This document shows, piece after piece, positions 23,701-38,029 of a stretch of DNA of 64,000 nt; position 1 is the first letter of the stretch; each line of letters starts with the position of its first letter. Location: contig OW121854.1 of NCBI GenBank assembly GCA_933228895.1, positions 54,478,609 through 54,542,608 of the forward strand, in the 5' to 3' direction. Under the pieces are notes generated by a model that did no database searches, was not told the DNA's origin, and saw only the letters and a list, made by a program, of their open reading frames with translations. Made by a program: the position numbers and the translations under genes. The stretch is from Platycnemis pennipes (lineage: Eukaryota; Arthropoda; Insecta; Odonata; Platycnemididae).

Positions 23701-24984
23701 TTAAAGGTATCAGAAGTAAATACAGTCATTAATCTGTGACGCAAAAAACTGAATATGGCAAAACGATTCATAGTTCAGACAAATATCGTCATAAGATCCA
23801 ATAATACGCTTTTAATTTATAATATACATGTAGCTTCTTAGTTTTTTTAAGCATTTGATATTTTATTTAATTAAATTTATTAAAATATATGTACATTCCT
23901 TTTTAAAGTAAAGGTTTAAGTAACTAAATTTCTTCCACATTCTAAATTATTTAGATAACTTATGCTAGCATTCCTGTCACGACTATAGGTTTATCATTTT
24001 TCTTCTCTTGGTGTCAACTAAGGGATAGTATTAACTTTCAACTCATTACTCTAATTCTGCAGAAATATTAGATTGCTGTTGGTGTTGATATAAAATACGT
24101 GCCGTTATGGGTTTCCTTACTTAGGAAAAGATGGTACCTGTCCAAATAATCAACGAATGGCCTTTGGTATATTGATGATCATATTTCAGTCTTTTTATAA
24201 GCAAAAGAGAAATTATAAATCAGATAACGATTTTATATCCCTGAATTTGTTTAATTTGCTAAAGGAAATATTTACTGTTTTACTCGGGAGAGTGAATCGC
24301 TCTAGAAGGGGTAGGTGCAGAGCGTGGGATCTATCACGGGAAAAATTAAGAACTAGTTTCCACTAGATTATTCAACTATAACTATAAAATTTCAATGATT
24401 TATCAAGTAAAAATGCTCATAAATTACTAAATTGTTAGTTTAACTAACTCTGACTATGAGAAAAAATTTGTAAACGCTGTGTAGTATTATAATTCCTTGT
24501 TCAGTAGGATAGTATTCAGTGAAAGTGCCATCAAGGAGCTGACTTGTTAATTATTTTTATAATATCTTAGGCATAGCAGAATTAAAAGATTTAGTGACAA
24601 ATGTATAGTGCTGGGAAATATTTCACGAATAACTTTAATCCAGATACTTGCGGAGGATATTAGTAATAGTTACGCGATTAAGAGAATGAGTCAATACCAA
24701 CATTTGGAAGGAAAAGATAACAAAAAGAACGCGCATTAAATAGCAGCCAACTTTAAAGAGAATAACATAGTTTGGGAATGCCAAATCTGCAAGAAGGTTG
24801 TCTATTGGAGGAGTGCAGAAGAATAGAATAAACCTGTCAAAATAAATTAACAAAAATACTAAAAGTAAAGCTCAATTTGTAAACAATTTAATACCAAGAT
24901 TCATATATATTTATAACATTACTCACTCAATCAGTGATTCAACCCGAAAGTTGGTCTTTGATAAGTGAGAGTAGAGCTCACTAG
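20766..24984 (+). other. First coding intron of the neuroligin gene (start), AT-rich
   Basis: Begins with GTAAGG at the exon boundary. The sequence is AT-rich with only chance frames, such as a 102-codon plus frame at 23254-23562 that I do not recognise. I looked for the next esterase segment (a HGES-type motif followed by an N-x-R-L-G-V-L-G region) and did not find it here or farther downstream. Confidence 0.6.
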
Positions 24985-25018
24985 GTACTAAGCCAACAGC
25001 GCGCTTTTGGCTTAGTAC
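24985..25018. repeat. Perfect 12-bp inverted repeat (hairpin)
   Basis: GTACTAAGCCAA at 24985-24996 pairs exactly with TTGGCTTAGTAC at 25007-25018 around a 10-base GC-rich loop that itself contains the palindrome AGCGCGCT. The GGCTTAG word is repeated twice more just downstream (to about 25036). Function unknown. Confidence 0.6.
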
Positions 25019-28000
25019 GGGCTTAGTTGGCTTAGATGTGATGTTTAAGCATTGAAATTCACCATAAAACAGATATGTGGAAATAACGGGAAGCTTTTTG
25101 GTACGTTCAACGGAAACTGTACAATGGTTTCAAGAGGGAAGGAGTCGTTTCCTTCAGTACTAGATGCAAAAGCACCAATTTAAAGTATCCGACGTTTTTG
25201 CACACACTCTCTCGGTCATAACTTTCAAGGCTTTACGACCCAAATGGCAGTTCAGATTCCAATAATTAAAATACACCATAGGCACGTCCCGTGTTTGACG
25301 CTCGTTTGACTCCGGTCATTTGACATATCCCTTCTTCACCCGCTGCGGCGATAATGGGCGAAAACAGTCTTCTAGGGACAATTTTCCGGCCGAGCACGCG
25401 CAATCAGTATGCTTTTGTAGCATTTTATCTAAACATGATGACGCGTCAAGGGCATAAAAGCAACCCAGTCTGGCAACACTGCATTGACCCGTCACACTAC
25501 ATGACCCACTTGTAGATAATCCGTTAATATAAACATTTTCTGTTCCCCTTTCTTCCTCGGAAACATTGCCTTTCTTCCTTACTCTTTTGCTTCGCTAGCT
25601 TCTTTCTACTATACTATCTTATCAACCAGATATTCCGACAGGAAACCATCCTTATCCCTCCCCTTCATTAGAAAAGGAATACCGTGTAGCAGAAAAGCCA
25701 TGACATTTTTCTGCAGCTTCTCCTTCCTTTAGATATATAAATTCAGAATTGCAAACTTGGCAAAATTGCGACTCTTCAATCCCCTTCTCTGTCGATAGTT
25801 GAAAAATACACTTATTCTCGTATCGAAGAGGATGTATACTAGTGTGCCGGTATATATACATGTGTGCACATATTTAAAAAATATACATTTACCGAGGGTA
25901 CTGTATTGGCTCCGAGATGTTACTCTCTTTCCTTCCGTTTACAGACAACCATTCCTTTTTTATTAATTTCAAGTGCTCCCAGAGATTTTATACCGCTGAT
26001 TGGGTGGCCCGCATTTCGCGAGATGGATGAAAAATGCGGAATAGGAGTTAAGAAAAACATCGCGCGGATCAAAAATGGGCAATATTTATTCCTTTCGGAA
26101 GCAAATTAGTCTCTCACGCCCCCCTTTGCATTCTATTTCCACCCCGTTTCCATTCAAGCACGGAGAATTCAATATTTTCCCTCCTTCAGCCTCTTTGCTC
26201 CCCTCTGCCTCTCCCCTAGCCCCCTTAAACTTCCTCCTCCACACACGCGACTCGTGGGCACTCGCTTGATAGCGAAAACAGCTCATTACGAGCAGTCTTA
26301 GCCTTATTACCCGTGCACGTATCGCCTCAACCTCGGCCTATCCCTTTTGTTTTGGATTTGTTTTGTCCCGTAACTCATTCCTCGATGCCAAAAGTAAAAA
26401 ATGGCACCAGATTGTACAGCTGCATTAGTGCAATATCACAAATAATATTATCTTAGTTTCTTCTTTAAATCCAGATCGAACGCGTGCGTGTCGAAGAAAT
26501 TTAAAAAAATGAATTGAAGAGGAGATGAATGGAATGTTATTTCTCTTCTCCTATTTCTATTACTGATCTGATAGAAAATGATGGGGAATCACAAATATAT
26601 CAAAATATTAATAGGTAAATAATGTGGTTAAAACAGAGAAATAGATCAAACAGTACACATTGAATGTACATACCGATATTCAATTAACACGTTACGGTAG
26701 TGTAAACACAACTAAAGCTCGTCAAAGGTATATTAATTTTTTCAGAAGGTAAAATTAAAATATAGGTATATTTTTCAAATTTTCGCCCATATTTTTATTC
26801 TAAAAGAATAAAAATGACCTTAAATCGGTATGTTAGTTGAAATAGAAGCATATATATACATTGTCCTCCTAATATGATTATATTTTCAAATTTTACTTCT
26901 AAATGCCACTTTTATGCATTGCATTTTCCTACGTTACTTTGTGGAACTACAAAAAGCAACATAAATAAAATAAATTGGTAAAGGCCACACTTCAGTTTTT
27001 AAGCAATCCAAGTTTTGACAAATATAACAATTTTTTTCATATTTCTTGAAAAAGACAGTGTTAATTGAAATTGGGTTTTACCTAGTTATTTTTCATATCT
27101 CTACTTATGTTTTCTATAATAGCCATATAATCAGGGTGTGAAATCTTGAACGTGTGAATTGAATTGAAAGTGATTTTCAATTCAGTTTTCTCTAGGAAAT
27201 AATAATTTATTCTTACGTTCCGCATCATATAGTGGTGGCAGCGTGCCTCTTTCAACTATTCAGTCTCAGGATTAACCTGTTAACCGTAAAGCATTTTCAA
27301 GTATGCTATTCTGACAAGAACTGTGACTCCTGAGCAAAATATTTCACCTGAAAAAACTAGGTAGAAAGCAAAGCGATAAATGGGGATTTAGCTTTGAACT
27401 TCCTCTAAATTTTCCTTCGCACAAGTTTCAAAAATGCCTTATATGTGACTGATACGAATTTGCATCTGTTTATAAAGGGCAGAGCATTCAATGGGTACCT
27501 CTATATCACTCATTCCAGCCAATCTAGGATTTATGTTAAGGGTGCGTCGACGGCAGAGGTCATTTCGCACGAGCCAATCTAAAGCTGCCATTCCATATAC
27601 AAAGAGTTTTATTAATACAGGGTCTTAAAAAGCAGAAAAAGCTCATTCAAGTTCTATGAAGCAAAAGCTCAAAGATAGAATGTGCAAGTAAACTGATAAG
27701 ATAGGGGTGATAGGTGTGTGAAGACAACTTACACGGAAGTTGCCAACACGAAGATAAAGCATGCATATAAAAGAGATTCAAATTTGACGGAAACAGTGGA
27801 TGGACAGAATGAGAAGTGAATGCGGGTTGTTCAATTTAAAAGGGCATTTTAAAAACGACTGCATTGTACAAAAAGTATAGAAGTTTTATAAAGTAAACTA
27901 GAAGCTATGTAAAATGCTAAGTTAGAATTAAGTAGTAAATGTAGCTGTGCAAAGTGTGTAGGTATATTATGGTATTGAGAACATAAGTAAGTCTTGAAGT

Positions 28001-28229
28001 CACAGAAATCAGCCTCAAAATGGTAGTATTTCATTGAGCTACTGGGTAGTAAATATAGGTCAATGCCCACCTAGGACTAGGAGACCTGAAAATGTGCATT
28101 GTTAAGTAGTTGTTAATTCCTGAAATTATATTTAACTGACTACATCATTCTCCCTTCAAGGAGGTCAAAAAAAACTGACAAGTGCTGCATTTCACAAATG
28201 AGAATATAATTATACTTTAAGTGCTCCCA
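25019..28229. other. Intron DNA, no gene seen
   Basis: Mostly AT-rich. A slightly GC-richer part at 25270-25450 and a pyrimidine-rich part at 26110-26260 stand out. All frames are short and without motifs. Confidence 0.55.
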
Positions 28230-28390
28230 CTTCTGTGGTTGGTACGCAATTAACGTTGAACTGTTTAACGTAAGATAGTTTAAATCATCTTTTTAAGGCA
28301 CAGTAACAGCCGTGACCAAGTATGGGCTCGAACCCGCGACATATCTCTGGACAACCCGGTTCTTTGCCAATTCGATTCCAGAGTCAGCAT
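28230..28390 (-). mobile_element. tRNA-derived SINE-like element
   Basis: On the minus strand a box A-like TGGCAAAGAACCGG (28356-28369) is followed about 20 bases later by a clear box B, GGGTTCGAGCCC (28324-28335). These are the two internal RNA polymerase III promoter boxes of tRNA genes. The flanks do not fold into a full tRNA cloverleaf with an acceptor stem, and AT-rich non-tRNA sequence follows. The best call is a SINE head or a tRNA pseudogene. The 3' limit is approximate. Confidence 0.55.
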
Positions 28391-28399
28391 ATACTTTAG

Positions 28400-30319
28400 A
28401 TTTCACTTAGAGTGGTGAAATTGTGACCTTAAGTGAATAAGTGTATAATTCCTTTGGGAATGAATGCTGGACCCAGATGTACTAAACACCGTGCATCGTC
28501 AGCTATGACGCCATTCGCCGCCCTTTCATTCCGTAAGCAAAATTCCCTCAACATTCCCTCTCTAAACTTCCGCATATTGTCAATCTGGTAAAAGTATTAA
28601 CTTTGGGCTTTTTCACCAGAGACATTCTTTCTAATAAATCAGTAGCTGCTTAAATGTGACGCGCTCTGTAACTTATTAACCTAATATCCAGTTATCAACT
28701 TCCTCCTCCGGCTGGAATTCATTGCATCTCTGACCTTTGTCAATCTATTTGCCCACCGATCACAGTGCGAACTCCACCTGTACCACATCGTGATCCTACA
28801 GCTAATCCCAGCCCTTACTCGCATGAAATAAACCCACATACATTACACACGTCTACACATTATGCTCTACACCTACGTTCGTCAATCATCTGTCATAATC
28901 GATTTATATGTTACGTTCTTATGAGTTATTTTTTTCCACTCCGTTGACTGGTTTTTTTTCTATGTTAAATTGTTCTAGAGAACTTCCTTCGTTCTCTTTT
29001 CCCCTTCCACACACATTCAGTGAAATAAAGAGTTGAAAATATTTTCGGCCTGCTCCGTTTGGTGGAGATACCTTGCGAAATAGTTCTAGTGAAAGAAGGC
29101 AGATACGATTCCAGCGGAAGGCATTGAAGAGAGAGAAAGAAAATAAAACGGCATTGGGGAGAAGCTGTCATGGATCATGAGTGAATTTATGAGGGTATGT
29201 CGGCAAAAGAACCCGAGAAGCGACCTGTCAAAGCACGCGCTCTCCCGGAGGCCCCAGCGATTACAAGAACCCGCGCATAAATTGCAACCGGAGGCTACGA
29301 ACATGCGTATTTTTTTCCTTGCCATGAGAGGATCATCACATTTTTCTCGCATTCTTTCCACCAAAATAAACGTTTCAAATGAGGAATTCTTAGTGATGCC
29401 TGCCACCTGTCATCTGATTCTGACACCAGGCATCCTTTCAGACCGGACCTTCTTGCTTTTTCCCCGATAGGAGAGTTACAGAAATTTAATGGCGTGAGAT
29501 ATTTAGGTTGAGGGATGGCTGTGGATGGGTCGGGATAGCATGTATAATACACGATCATGTTATCAAAAAAATTTTGAATGAGACGAACATTCGTAGGAAG
29601 TATCCATATACTGCGGGTGAAGAAGGTGAAAAATACAATAACAATTGATGACAACGTAATAGAAACAGTTTACTTTACAAAGATCTTATTTATCTCGGTT
29701 TTAATACACCAAAGGGCCTGTGAAAAATTGGTGTGTTACTAGGTAAGAATCTCACAATCATTTAATTGCTACACCATAGTTGATTTCAAAACTATATGCA
29801 TCGGAATATGATTCGTTATTTCTACCAATAAAGAAGTTATATTGCATCAATATTCGAGAGGATATACGCCAATTGCTTACTCTAGATAGTCGATATTATG
29901 CATTTAAAATCAGACGTTTGAACAACGAGCTCTTCAAATACTTCATTCATACACCATCCGTATTATTGAGTAATAGATAAAACGCATTCATAAATCTCTC
30001 CCGGAAGTCTACGTAATTTCAGCAAGTGGGCCAAACTGTTTTGTATTATTTCTGTTTGTAAAATGTATAGGTTCTAGAAAAATTTCCTTGAAAGCATTAT
30101 TCGTTAACAAATCTTACTTATTATTTCCCGGAAGTAGAAAAACAAATACTCCAATCTATCAGGCGTAGAAATGAATGCCAATAAACATGACGAATACATT
30201 TGAAGGCAAAATATAGGTATTAAATTGAATACAGGGAGTAAAATCCGGGGTAACGCTCGGAGGGACAGAAAAAATAGAGTCCTATAAATAGAATAGGGAG
30301 ATGTCAAGCTGTAGGGGGT
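28400..30319. other. Intron DNA, no gene seen
   Basis: Overlapping short frames on both strands at 29086-29654 show no recognisable domains. No repeat array other than the trinucleotide run that follows. Confidence 0.5.
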
Positions 30320-30346
30320 ATGATGATGATGATGATGATGATGATG
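30320..30346. repeat. (ATG)9 microsatellite
   Basis: Nine uninterrupted ATG units (27 bases), followed by CTG. Simple trinucleotide repeat in non-coding DNA, likely length-variable. Confidence 0.9.
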
Positions 30347-33300
30347 CTGATATTTCCGAGATGAAGAGCGTATTATGCATGATAGAAATCAGGAAATAAG
30401 TGAAGGAAGTATTGACATTTCTTTTCTGTGAGATTAAAATTTATTTTTAATTTCTCTAGGAGTCGAACTTATAATATACTTATGCTAGTACTAATCCACT
30501 ATCATTATTTTATTATCATTCCATTATTTACAAGTAATATACTAATTTACGCATAATTCTACACAAGAAATTGAAACCTAAATTTATGTTTAAAAATCTT
30601 TTAAGTTTCAAACAATTTCTTTAATTTATTGGTAAACTTCAGAGCGGGAGTTACAAATAAAGTTAATTATGCTATGCACAGAAAGCTGTAAACGACAAAA
30701 AACATGAAACATCTACTTTTGATAACTTAAAATGTGTGTGTGTCAATTGAGTGGAAACGAAGATGCTATAGCACTGTTTAACAAAACATTACATTTATGT
30801 TACATATTAAAAATTTCTAATATGTTTCACTCTTTGGAGCCAGTATTCTAGCTAGCCTAAAAATTTCTATCAACTCCAACCTCTCCAATTCACCCAATAA
30901 TATAAATTTTCATCCATAAACTTCTTCACTACTGTCCTTTAATATATCGCTTCATTCATTTTCGCCATACTATCTCTTTGGCAATTGAGTGATAAGAAAA
31001 TTTTCAGTTAAAATATTCAAAATGAAATGACTAAATAATCCTCTTCTTCAGAGCATTTTCCCCTTGTTTGATATTATTTCACCTTTTTGATGGATTTGAT
31101 GCGCATATCACTAAGATAAAAGTAAAAATACTTTCATTCAGAAGAATATATTTTTTCGTAAACTTTGATGGCAAATTGCATGTAGGTATCTGGTATCGTA
31201 TTAAACACTCTCTCTACTGACAGTCATACAATTGGGCCCATGCAAATTTAATGCAATAAAATGGAGATAGGACCCTCTCTAACATGTCGTTCCTCGGTTA
31301 GGCGTTGAACATGATATTCGAACGAATAATTTAAGTGCCAAGAAATTAATATGCAACATTTCATTTTTTATTAATACAGAGTACGTACAGTTATTTGAGA
31401 AATTCCAAGTTTACAATAATGCTGATCACAGCAGTCACTCACAATATTTAATTAACATGTCTAGTACCTACACCTGAGCGTTAATGACGAATTTCTTCCT
31501 TAAGAGCTGTTAAAAGTACCATTGGTATCTTGAAGTGGTTGTACTGACATAATATGCGTAAAGCATCCGCTATTATCCACGCAGATTCACCTTAGCCACT
31601 TCTGGAGTATTCATGCAAATTACTACAGATGAGGGACATCCCCATCTCCTGACCCAAAGCAGCCCAGAGAAAAATACCAACACTACTCTCTTTAAATCTT
31701 AACCACGAAAACCCTCTTACTTTCTTCTTATTCAACGCATATCACTCTTTCCTGGTGACCCTAAACTACTTATTTCCAACCGATCGAGGTAATTTGCTCG
31801 TTAAAGTGTCTCAAATATATTTTTATTCTTTTTACGCGTTTGAGCTTGTTTTATCCTTAAATTGAGGGTGATTAATTTTAAATTTTATTGCAACAATGAA
31901 CTCAATTTTAAATTTTAATAATTGGCCAAACATTTTGGCCTGACTAAACTCGAGAAGAAGACTTCCCCTGAGAAATACCGCTCATGGAAAAAGACGACCA
32001 AGTTTTCACTCAATGGCTCAGTATATTTAGTTGATCAAAATTTATATTTAAACAGCAAGCAATAGTTTATTAATGTAAAAATCAAACTTGTGGGTCCTAG
32101 GTTTATAATTAATGCACTGTCACGTTCTAAGAACGCCTTTTCGTATTCAACTTCCTGCCGTCACTCCCTTTGCCAATTCCTTTGTCCGTGCCTTCTTTCC
32201 ATTCAATTTCACATTCGCTCCAGCCCATTAGTGCCTATTACATCCGCATCTATAAACTCACCTCTCTCCATCAACATTCATGATCTACCCTCTCTCACTC
32301 CTTCCTTAGAACTCACGAGTGTTCCGCCATTTTAACATTCCTCTCAGAGCAATTAAACTTTCAAAATTATTTTTTATGAGATTAGATGCCTTCTACACAT
32401 TGGTCAAAACCCACTGCCAATCACTTTAGGCATAGTTCCAAATGTTTCTCTGGCCAACCTGCGTTGGAACACAGATTCCGTCGAAGTTTTCTATCGTTTT
32501 CAAGACCTTGAGGATATTATATTAATTGCTACTCGTTATAAGAGTGTACTAAACATCCAGCTTGATAGGTACAAAGATGATTATTTCACTTTTTTTTCAT
32601 GGTACTAAGAGAAGGAAATGTATTTATGTGACTTTGTGGAATGCTCTCTGGAAGGGTAAGTAAATATTTCATAAAAATTCAACATAAATCACATAGCGTT
32701 TTGTTTTATGACCCAGTTTCAGCATAGAACAGAATCCTTCGATTGTTAGTTAAAGGTCACTTAAAAATGCTGCACTTCGAAAAAACTTTCTGGCAAGAAA
32801 AAATGATAAATGTTACATGTGGAATTCCATGACGTTGTTCATTTAATGTTCACTGTCCATCATACGAATAGGGAAGTACGTATAAGGTATCGCGTAAAGT
32901 GTGATAAGAATTGTATGGTTGGTATAGATCCCAAATTGAGAATCAGGTTTTTAAACACATGTACGAACATTTTCCTCCAAAATACCAGATAAATTTGAGA
33001 TTTTATGAAACCCGAGTAGATAACAATGACAAATATAATCCATATAGGGAAAAAATCATCATCTTTAAGAAAAATATAAAGCAACTGGTCCATACATTAA
33101 AACAATCATACAAAACCCAATTTATGAAACCAGGAAATTTCGGCCTGTCTTCGCCTTTCTGCCTAAAGTAAGTACTAGCTATAAAAAAACTCACTTCTTC
33201 ATATGCTTCCATTATATCCAGACAACCTGCTACACAACTTCCTATAATAAATGACGCCTTCTGACGTTGCAATTCCCAAGGTCTAGACTTTCCTTGTCTT

Positions 33301-36300
33301 CCTATAGCACATTGTACCCTCTCATGTTAGAGTTTCCACGCGATCCTTCCATCATGGAGCGGATGACTCTGAAAGCAATCAAACCCTCCCATATAACGCG
33401 ATTTCGATCTCTTCTTTCCGTGATTTTCACGGTGAGACTCACATTCTCCCCCAAAGATCTATTCACTCTCTCCGTGTTTTCAACTTAAAGTTTACAAAGT
33501 ATACGCTTAAAGTGGGTTTATGATTCCATTAGGAAGCATATCTGATGGAAATTCCTCCACGGCATGAAGAACATGAGAAATTCCCGATAAAGGCACAGGT
33601 TTATAGCTTCACCATTAAAAAAATTACGGCCCTGCATGAAATCCCCTGAACTACCCCATTGTTTCTCAAGGAAAAGCACCTCAGATTAATGTCTATCCTT
33701 TTAACGTGGCCCATTCCAAGGGATTCAAGAGATTTCTCAAGGAAAAAGGGTAGTGTGTACGCCTCTATTGCTCACCGAATGATCAGCCACATCCGTGGAT
33801 TATTCCGAGGCAAAGATATTTCACATCGACTTAAGGATTTTTAGTCATCTTGGCTTGGAATTTGTTGGAGCATTTCCAGATTCTAAAAAAATATTTTCTA
33901 AACTATTTGCTAAAAAATCTCAATCAAATATTTTTCCATCGTTCTTGACAATGATCGCGGCTGGACATCAAAGCTTCACGAGAACTCCACGGCCCAATTA
34001 CTTGACAGCTACGTTTATAAATGCATGACAGGAAAGAAAACGCAAACGTCAAAGGCTTAAGAATAAAAAAATCAAGACCAATTCAGTCATTTAATTTAAA
34101 CTGAATAAAACATTAAAACATATCATTAAGAGTTTTTAAATAATGCATGACGAAATCATTTAATTTGTATAACTTTAAAACATACATTATTAGATATCAA
34201 AACGTTTAGCAAAACTAGAATTAAATCTTTAAAACAAGTAACGATTCTTAAAAAAATGACTTAAGCAAGGCAGTTTTAGCTGAATGGTTGTACTTAGCAG
34301 AAAGTATCCCAGTATCTCCAACTGATGAGATTAGTGTTATATCCTCAAGTGAGAAATATAATACTTTTCACATTATATTAATTAAGCATTTTCCTTGGAG
34401 CCCATTCACACTTGCCATCTAACAGGAATGTCAACGAATGCAGAAGGTCACCAACCCTTGGCTATTTTGCTCAAACCTCCTATGCTTTCAGCTTAACCAA
34501 CATTCAAAGCTCTGACGAATTCGAACTAATTTTTAAGGCTTCTGTATACGTAGTTTTCTACTCCCTCTCTACGAGGTTACAAAACTTCCCACACGCATTC
34601 CTCCACTCCATTCGGATTGCTGAATCTATCCACAATACTCAGCGTAAGACATTGCTTAGAGGCTAGCAGCATGCATCCCATTCTGTATCCCATCTTGTAA
34701 CATTTCCATTTACATTGTTTTAACGAGCACCCCCATTTTTGGACTTAAATATACTCGCAGAACTTCAAAGTGAACTCTCCCCACTCGGTTCCGAGCTATG
34801 TGACGTATATTTCATGAATGATGAGCTCCGTTTCTCTTCCTCCTCATTCAAACTCATTTCTGTACCTACCATCTGATTGCTGTTGCTGCTACCGGGAGAG
34901 GCGATTGGCAGCAAAATTTATGCACGCCAGAGGAAAGGTAAATCTTTGGATGAGGTTGCAGCTAAGGGAGTGGAGATAGAAAACCACCACCTGCATAATC
35001 CTAATGTTATCGAAATGCACCAAGAATCCTTAAATTTTAGATTTTTTCCCCCTCGGCACTCGAAAAGGCACCAAGGTTTCACGGCAAAAATTATACAAAT
35101 AAAGAAATTCAATCTTGTGCACTCGGAAAGGACATAAAACTTTCTGGCGACCACACGCACCCCATCTCTCCACCCCTTTCTAGACCCTCCATGACACATG
35201 TTATACAAGATTCGTCTTTAATATTAATTTGCAAAAATCATCCCCCACTGAATTAAAATTCACCAAATAAATTTCTGAACAGCATTTTTTCCGTTTACAG
35301 CATCATTACTTACGGTATGAATAATATCATTATTAGGAGGCAAACTTATTTTTCATCCCAACGCAAAATTGAACTAAACGCGATAATTGCAATCGTCTTT
35401 GATCTGATGCGTCCACGTAGGCATAATATTTAAATGTATAATCATTTTTAGACAGCTCATGAGGCCTTTGTGAATCCATGGAACACTTTTCGATTGTGAA
35501 TTAAAAATATTAAGCAAAAAGCAGTAACCTTTAGTGAAGTAGTAAATTAAAAATAAAAGATAATCTATGAATGTCTATCTATTTCACTGTATTTTTTCCT
35601 TTCAAGAGCACCAGCGATATTTTCTTTATATTTTAGCATAAAATTGTGAGTGGAAACGTTCAGTGGTTATCCAACGATATAAAGTTTAAGACGGAAACTT
35701 ATCCCCGCCATTAAGCCTTAATTAAACTAATAAACTATTAATTATTAATATTTTTTACTTCTGCGTATGGTAACTAAGACTGCTCACATATACACACCAT
35801 TATGTTTCAAGATAGCTAAGTTTCTGTCATGGCTCACAGAGTTGGTTGACCAAAGGTGAAATCTCCAGCGCTTTTTTTCTATTCATATCTTTTCTGTTAA
35901 CCCTTTATTCTCGGCATCTAACCACGCCTACCTCCCAGTAACCCGTCCGTCACCATACTCAATTTTAATGAATTCACAATTGACTTCCTACCAAGCTTGC
36001 TGCACTACAATTCTTCACTCGGATTCTTTCCTAGCTTTCCCTCATTTCCCCTATCTCCCTAATCTCACTTTTGCTCCTGTACCACCAAATCCTCCCCCTC
36101 ACTATCCCCCTTTGCATTCCATTATTGTTCTTCCTCATTCTCACTCCTTCTTGACTTCTCCCTGACATATCTCTTCCGCATCCTTGCATTCTTATTCTCT
36201 CCAGCTTGCTCTCCCTCTCTGCCCCCAACTGTCCCTACCTCGAGCTTCTCTTTTTATTTTATTTCTAATTTTTCCCTGAGTCATTTACACGATTGTTACT

Positions 36301-36985
36301 CTCTCTCTCACGTCCACCCTTTTGCGTTCATGTTCTAAATTTCTTTCCTTTGCCTTTTTCTTTGGCCCCCACTGCTTCTTCCATCTATTGTCGATGATGA
36401 GGTAATGAGCTTAAGTTTTTCCTCCACTTATAGCCAGACAATCGTAATTTGAGACTTCAATACGCCATTTTTTGCGATCTTAGATGCCTTTCAAAGCAAT
36501 AATGAAAATATGGTATGTAATCGTATTTTTAGGCTTCCGTTCACTCATGAGCATGATTTTCAGGAAAATAACTAAGTGGACTTCGCAGCACTTTAATTTT
36601 AATTTAATATTATTTTCCCTTTTCTCTTTTGTCTCATCAGCATATTGAGATGAATTCAATTCAAGTGAGAATAGTGGAACTTCATCAGGTCCTACACGAA
36701 TTGGTTTAAAACTGTCTATCTTAACACATTACGTCCAGTCAGAATTATTTATTCTTCTCCTACCTTAAGGAAGAAAAGAATGGAAGAAAAGAAATTCCCC
36801 CCACTATCATAGGTATTTGCAACAACTCACAAAATAATATCCATTTTCATAGTGTGTGAACCTTTTACACCGAGCAATAATTTCCTCACTCTGCATTGAA
36901 CGGCTGGAAAAATACTTCTGCTTTAAAAATTGCATGTGCTCCTAAGTGTCCATAGCTTTTTTTAAATCAAACTTAAATCAAATCA
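30347..36985. other. Intron DNA, AT-rich, no gene seen
   Basis: A long AT-rich stretch. Slightly GC-richer parts at 32130-32330, 33270-33490 and 34410-34660 contain chance frames of 61-84 codons. A pyrimidine-rich segment lies at 35980-36240. The region 34080-34200 holds a loose duplication around TCATTTAATTT. Nothing here is supported as a gene. Confidence 0.5.
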
Positions 36986-36989
36986 CCAC

Positions 36990-37180
36990 GTTTTCTTTCC
37001 TACTATGTCTGATTCAGTGCCTCCTCTATCTCACCATCTAGGATTTTTTTTAGTCCTCATCTACGTCCTTATTCTTCTCTGAACTCAATCTCCTAAGTGT
37101 ATTGATACCGCAATTCTTCTACGTACTTCTTCCACCTACCCTGAATTTTTCCTGTTCCAATCAGTAATTTTCTTGATTAA
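36990..37180 (-). mobile_element. Possible LINE remnant
   Basis: Minus-strand translation gives GRWKKYVEEL followed, after a gap and stops, by KILDGEIEEALNQ. This pattern resembles the linker before the reverse transcriptase core of the LINE family seen at 9.1-10.6 kb (which has RWKEHVEELH). The match is short and interrupted. Confidence 0.35.
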
Positions 37181-38029
37181 CGGTCATTCAAGGCACCTCA
37201 TCTTATTACCAGAAAACCGTCTAACATTTAAGTTAAATTTCTCCTTCTTCCTGGATCCCCCTCCTCCTGACATTTTCCTCACCACTATTGTTTAATCGTT
37301 CTTACAGTAATTCTACTTTGAATTTTTTTATCATATCCTGTTCTCTGTACTCCAATATCTTTAACGTTTCACCAAAGTAAAATGGCAATTATTGCTATGT
37401 CTAACTTCTTTTCCGTCTATTTTTCGGTAAGGTTTCGCCTTTACACCAGCCCCTGTGATTCGCTACAAGGGTTCTGATATTTATTCATAATCTCCCCCGA
37501 AGGTCAACGTTTCGGAGGATAAAACGTAATAGCATTGGAGGTTCTGAAACTTATATTTGAATTGAATAGAAATAAATTTTATTGCTCTAGGAAAAAAGAT
37601 TCTTACTTCATAATTCAAATATACCTCAAAACATAAAGGAGAAGAGGAATTAATTCGAATAAATTTCTAAGTCACACCAACAACATAGTTCCTCTATTGG
37701 TAAATTTTCTACTAGCGATTTCAGGATACGATTTGAAGAGACAGAATCGCTGAATTGACCGCAATGTGCCTTATTCGTAATTTCATCTGCATGTGTGTAC
37801 TCCCAGGAAAATACAAAGTTAGCAAGTGGTAGAGTAGACAGATAGTAGCCATGCCCATATCATTAGCACTCGGCATCCCCTCTTGATAGGTTGCCTCCAA
37901 ATGACTCCTGCCGTAGAATTACGGACAGGAATCCAATCCGAATCCCCATATACCTTCCTTCGATTAGACGAAACCCTCCACCGTCTTCTGTCCCCCATCG
38001 CTTTTCCCACCTTTAATATATTCCATCTG
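37181..38029. other. Non-coding DNA, no gene seen
   Basis: AT-rich sequence passing into a GC-richer, pyrimidine-rich segment. Minus-strand frames at 37819-38215 overlap each other and show no domain. Confidence 0.5.

Noticed and set aside
28324..28369. Functional tRNA gene on the minus strand
   Set aside because: Box A and box B are present but the acceptor and anticodon stems do not pair, so a SINE or pseudogene is more likely.
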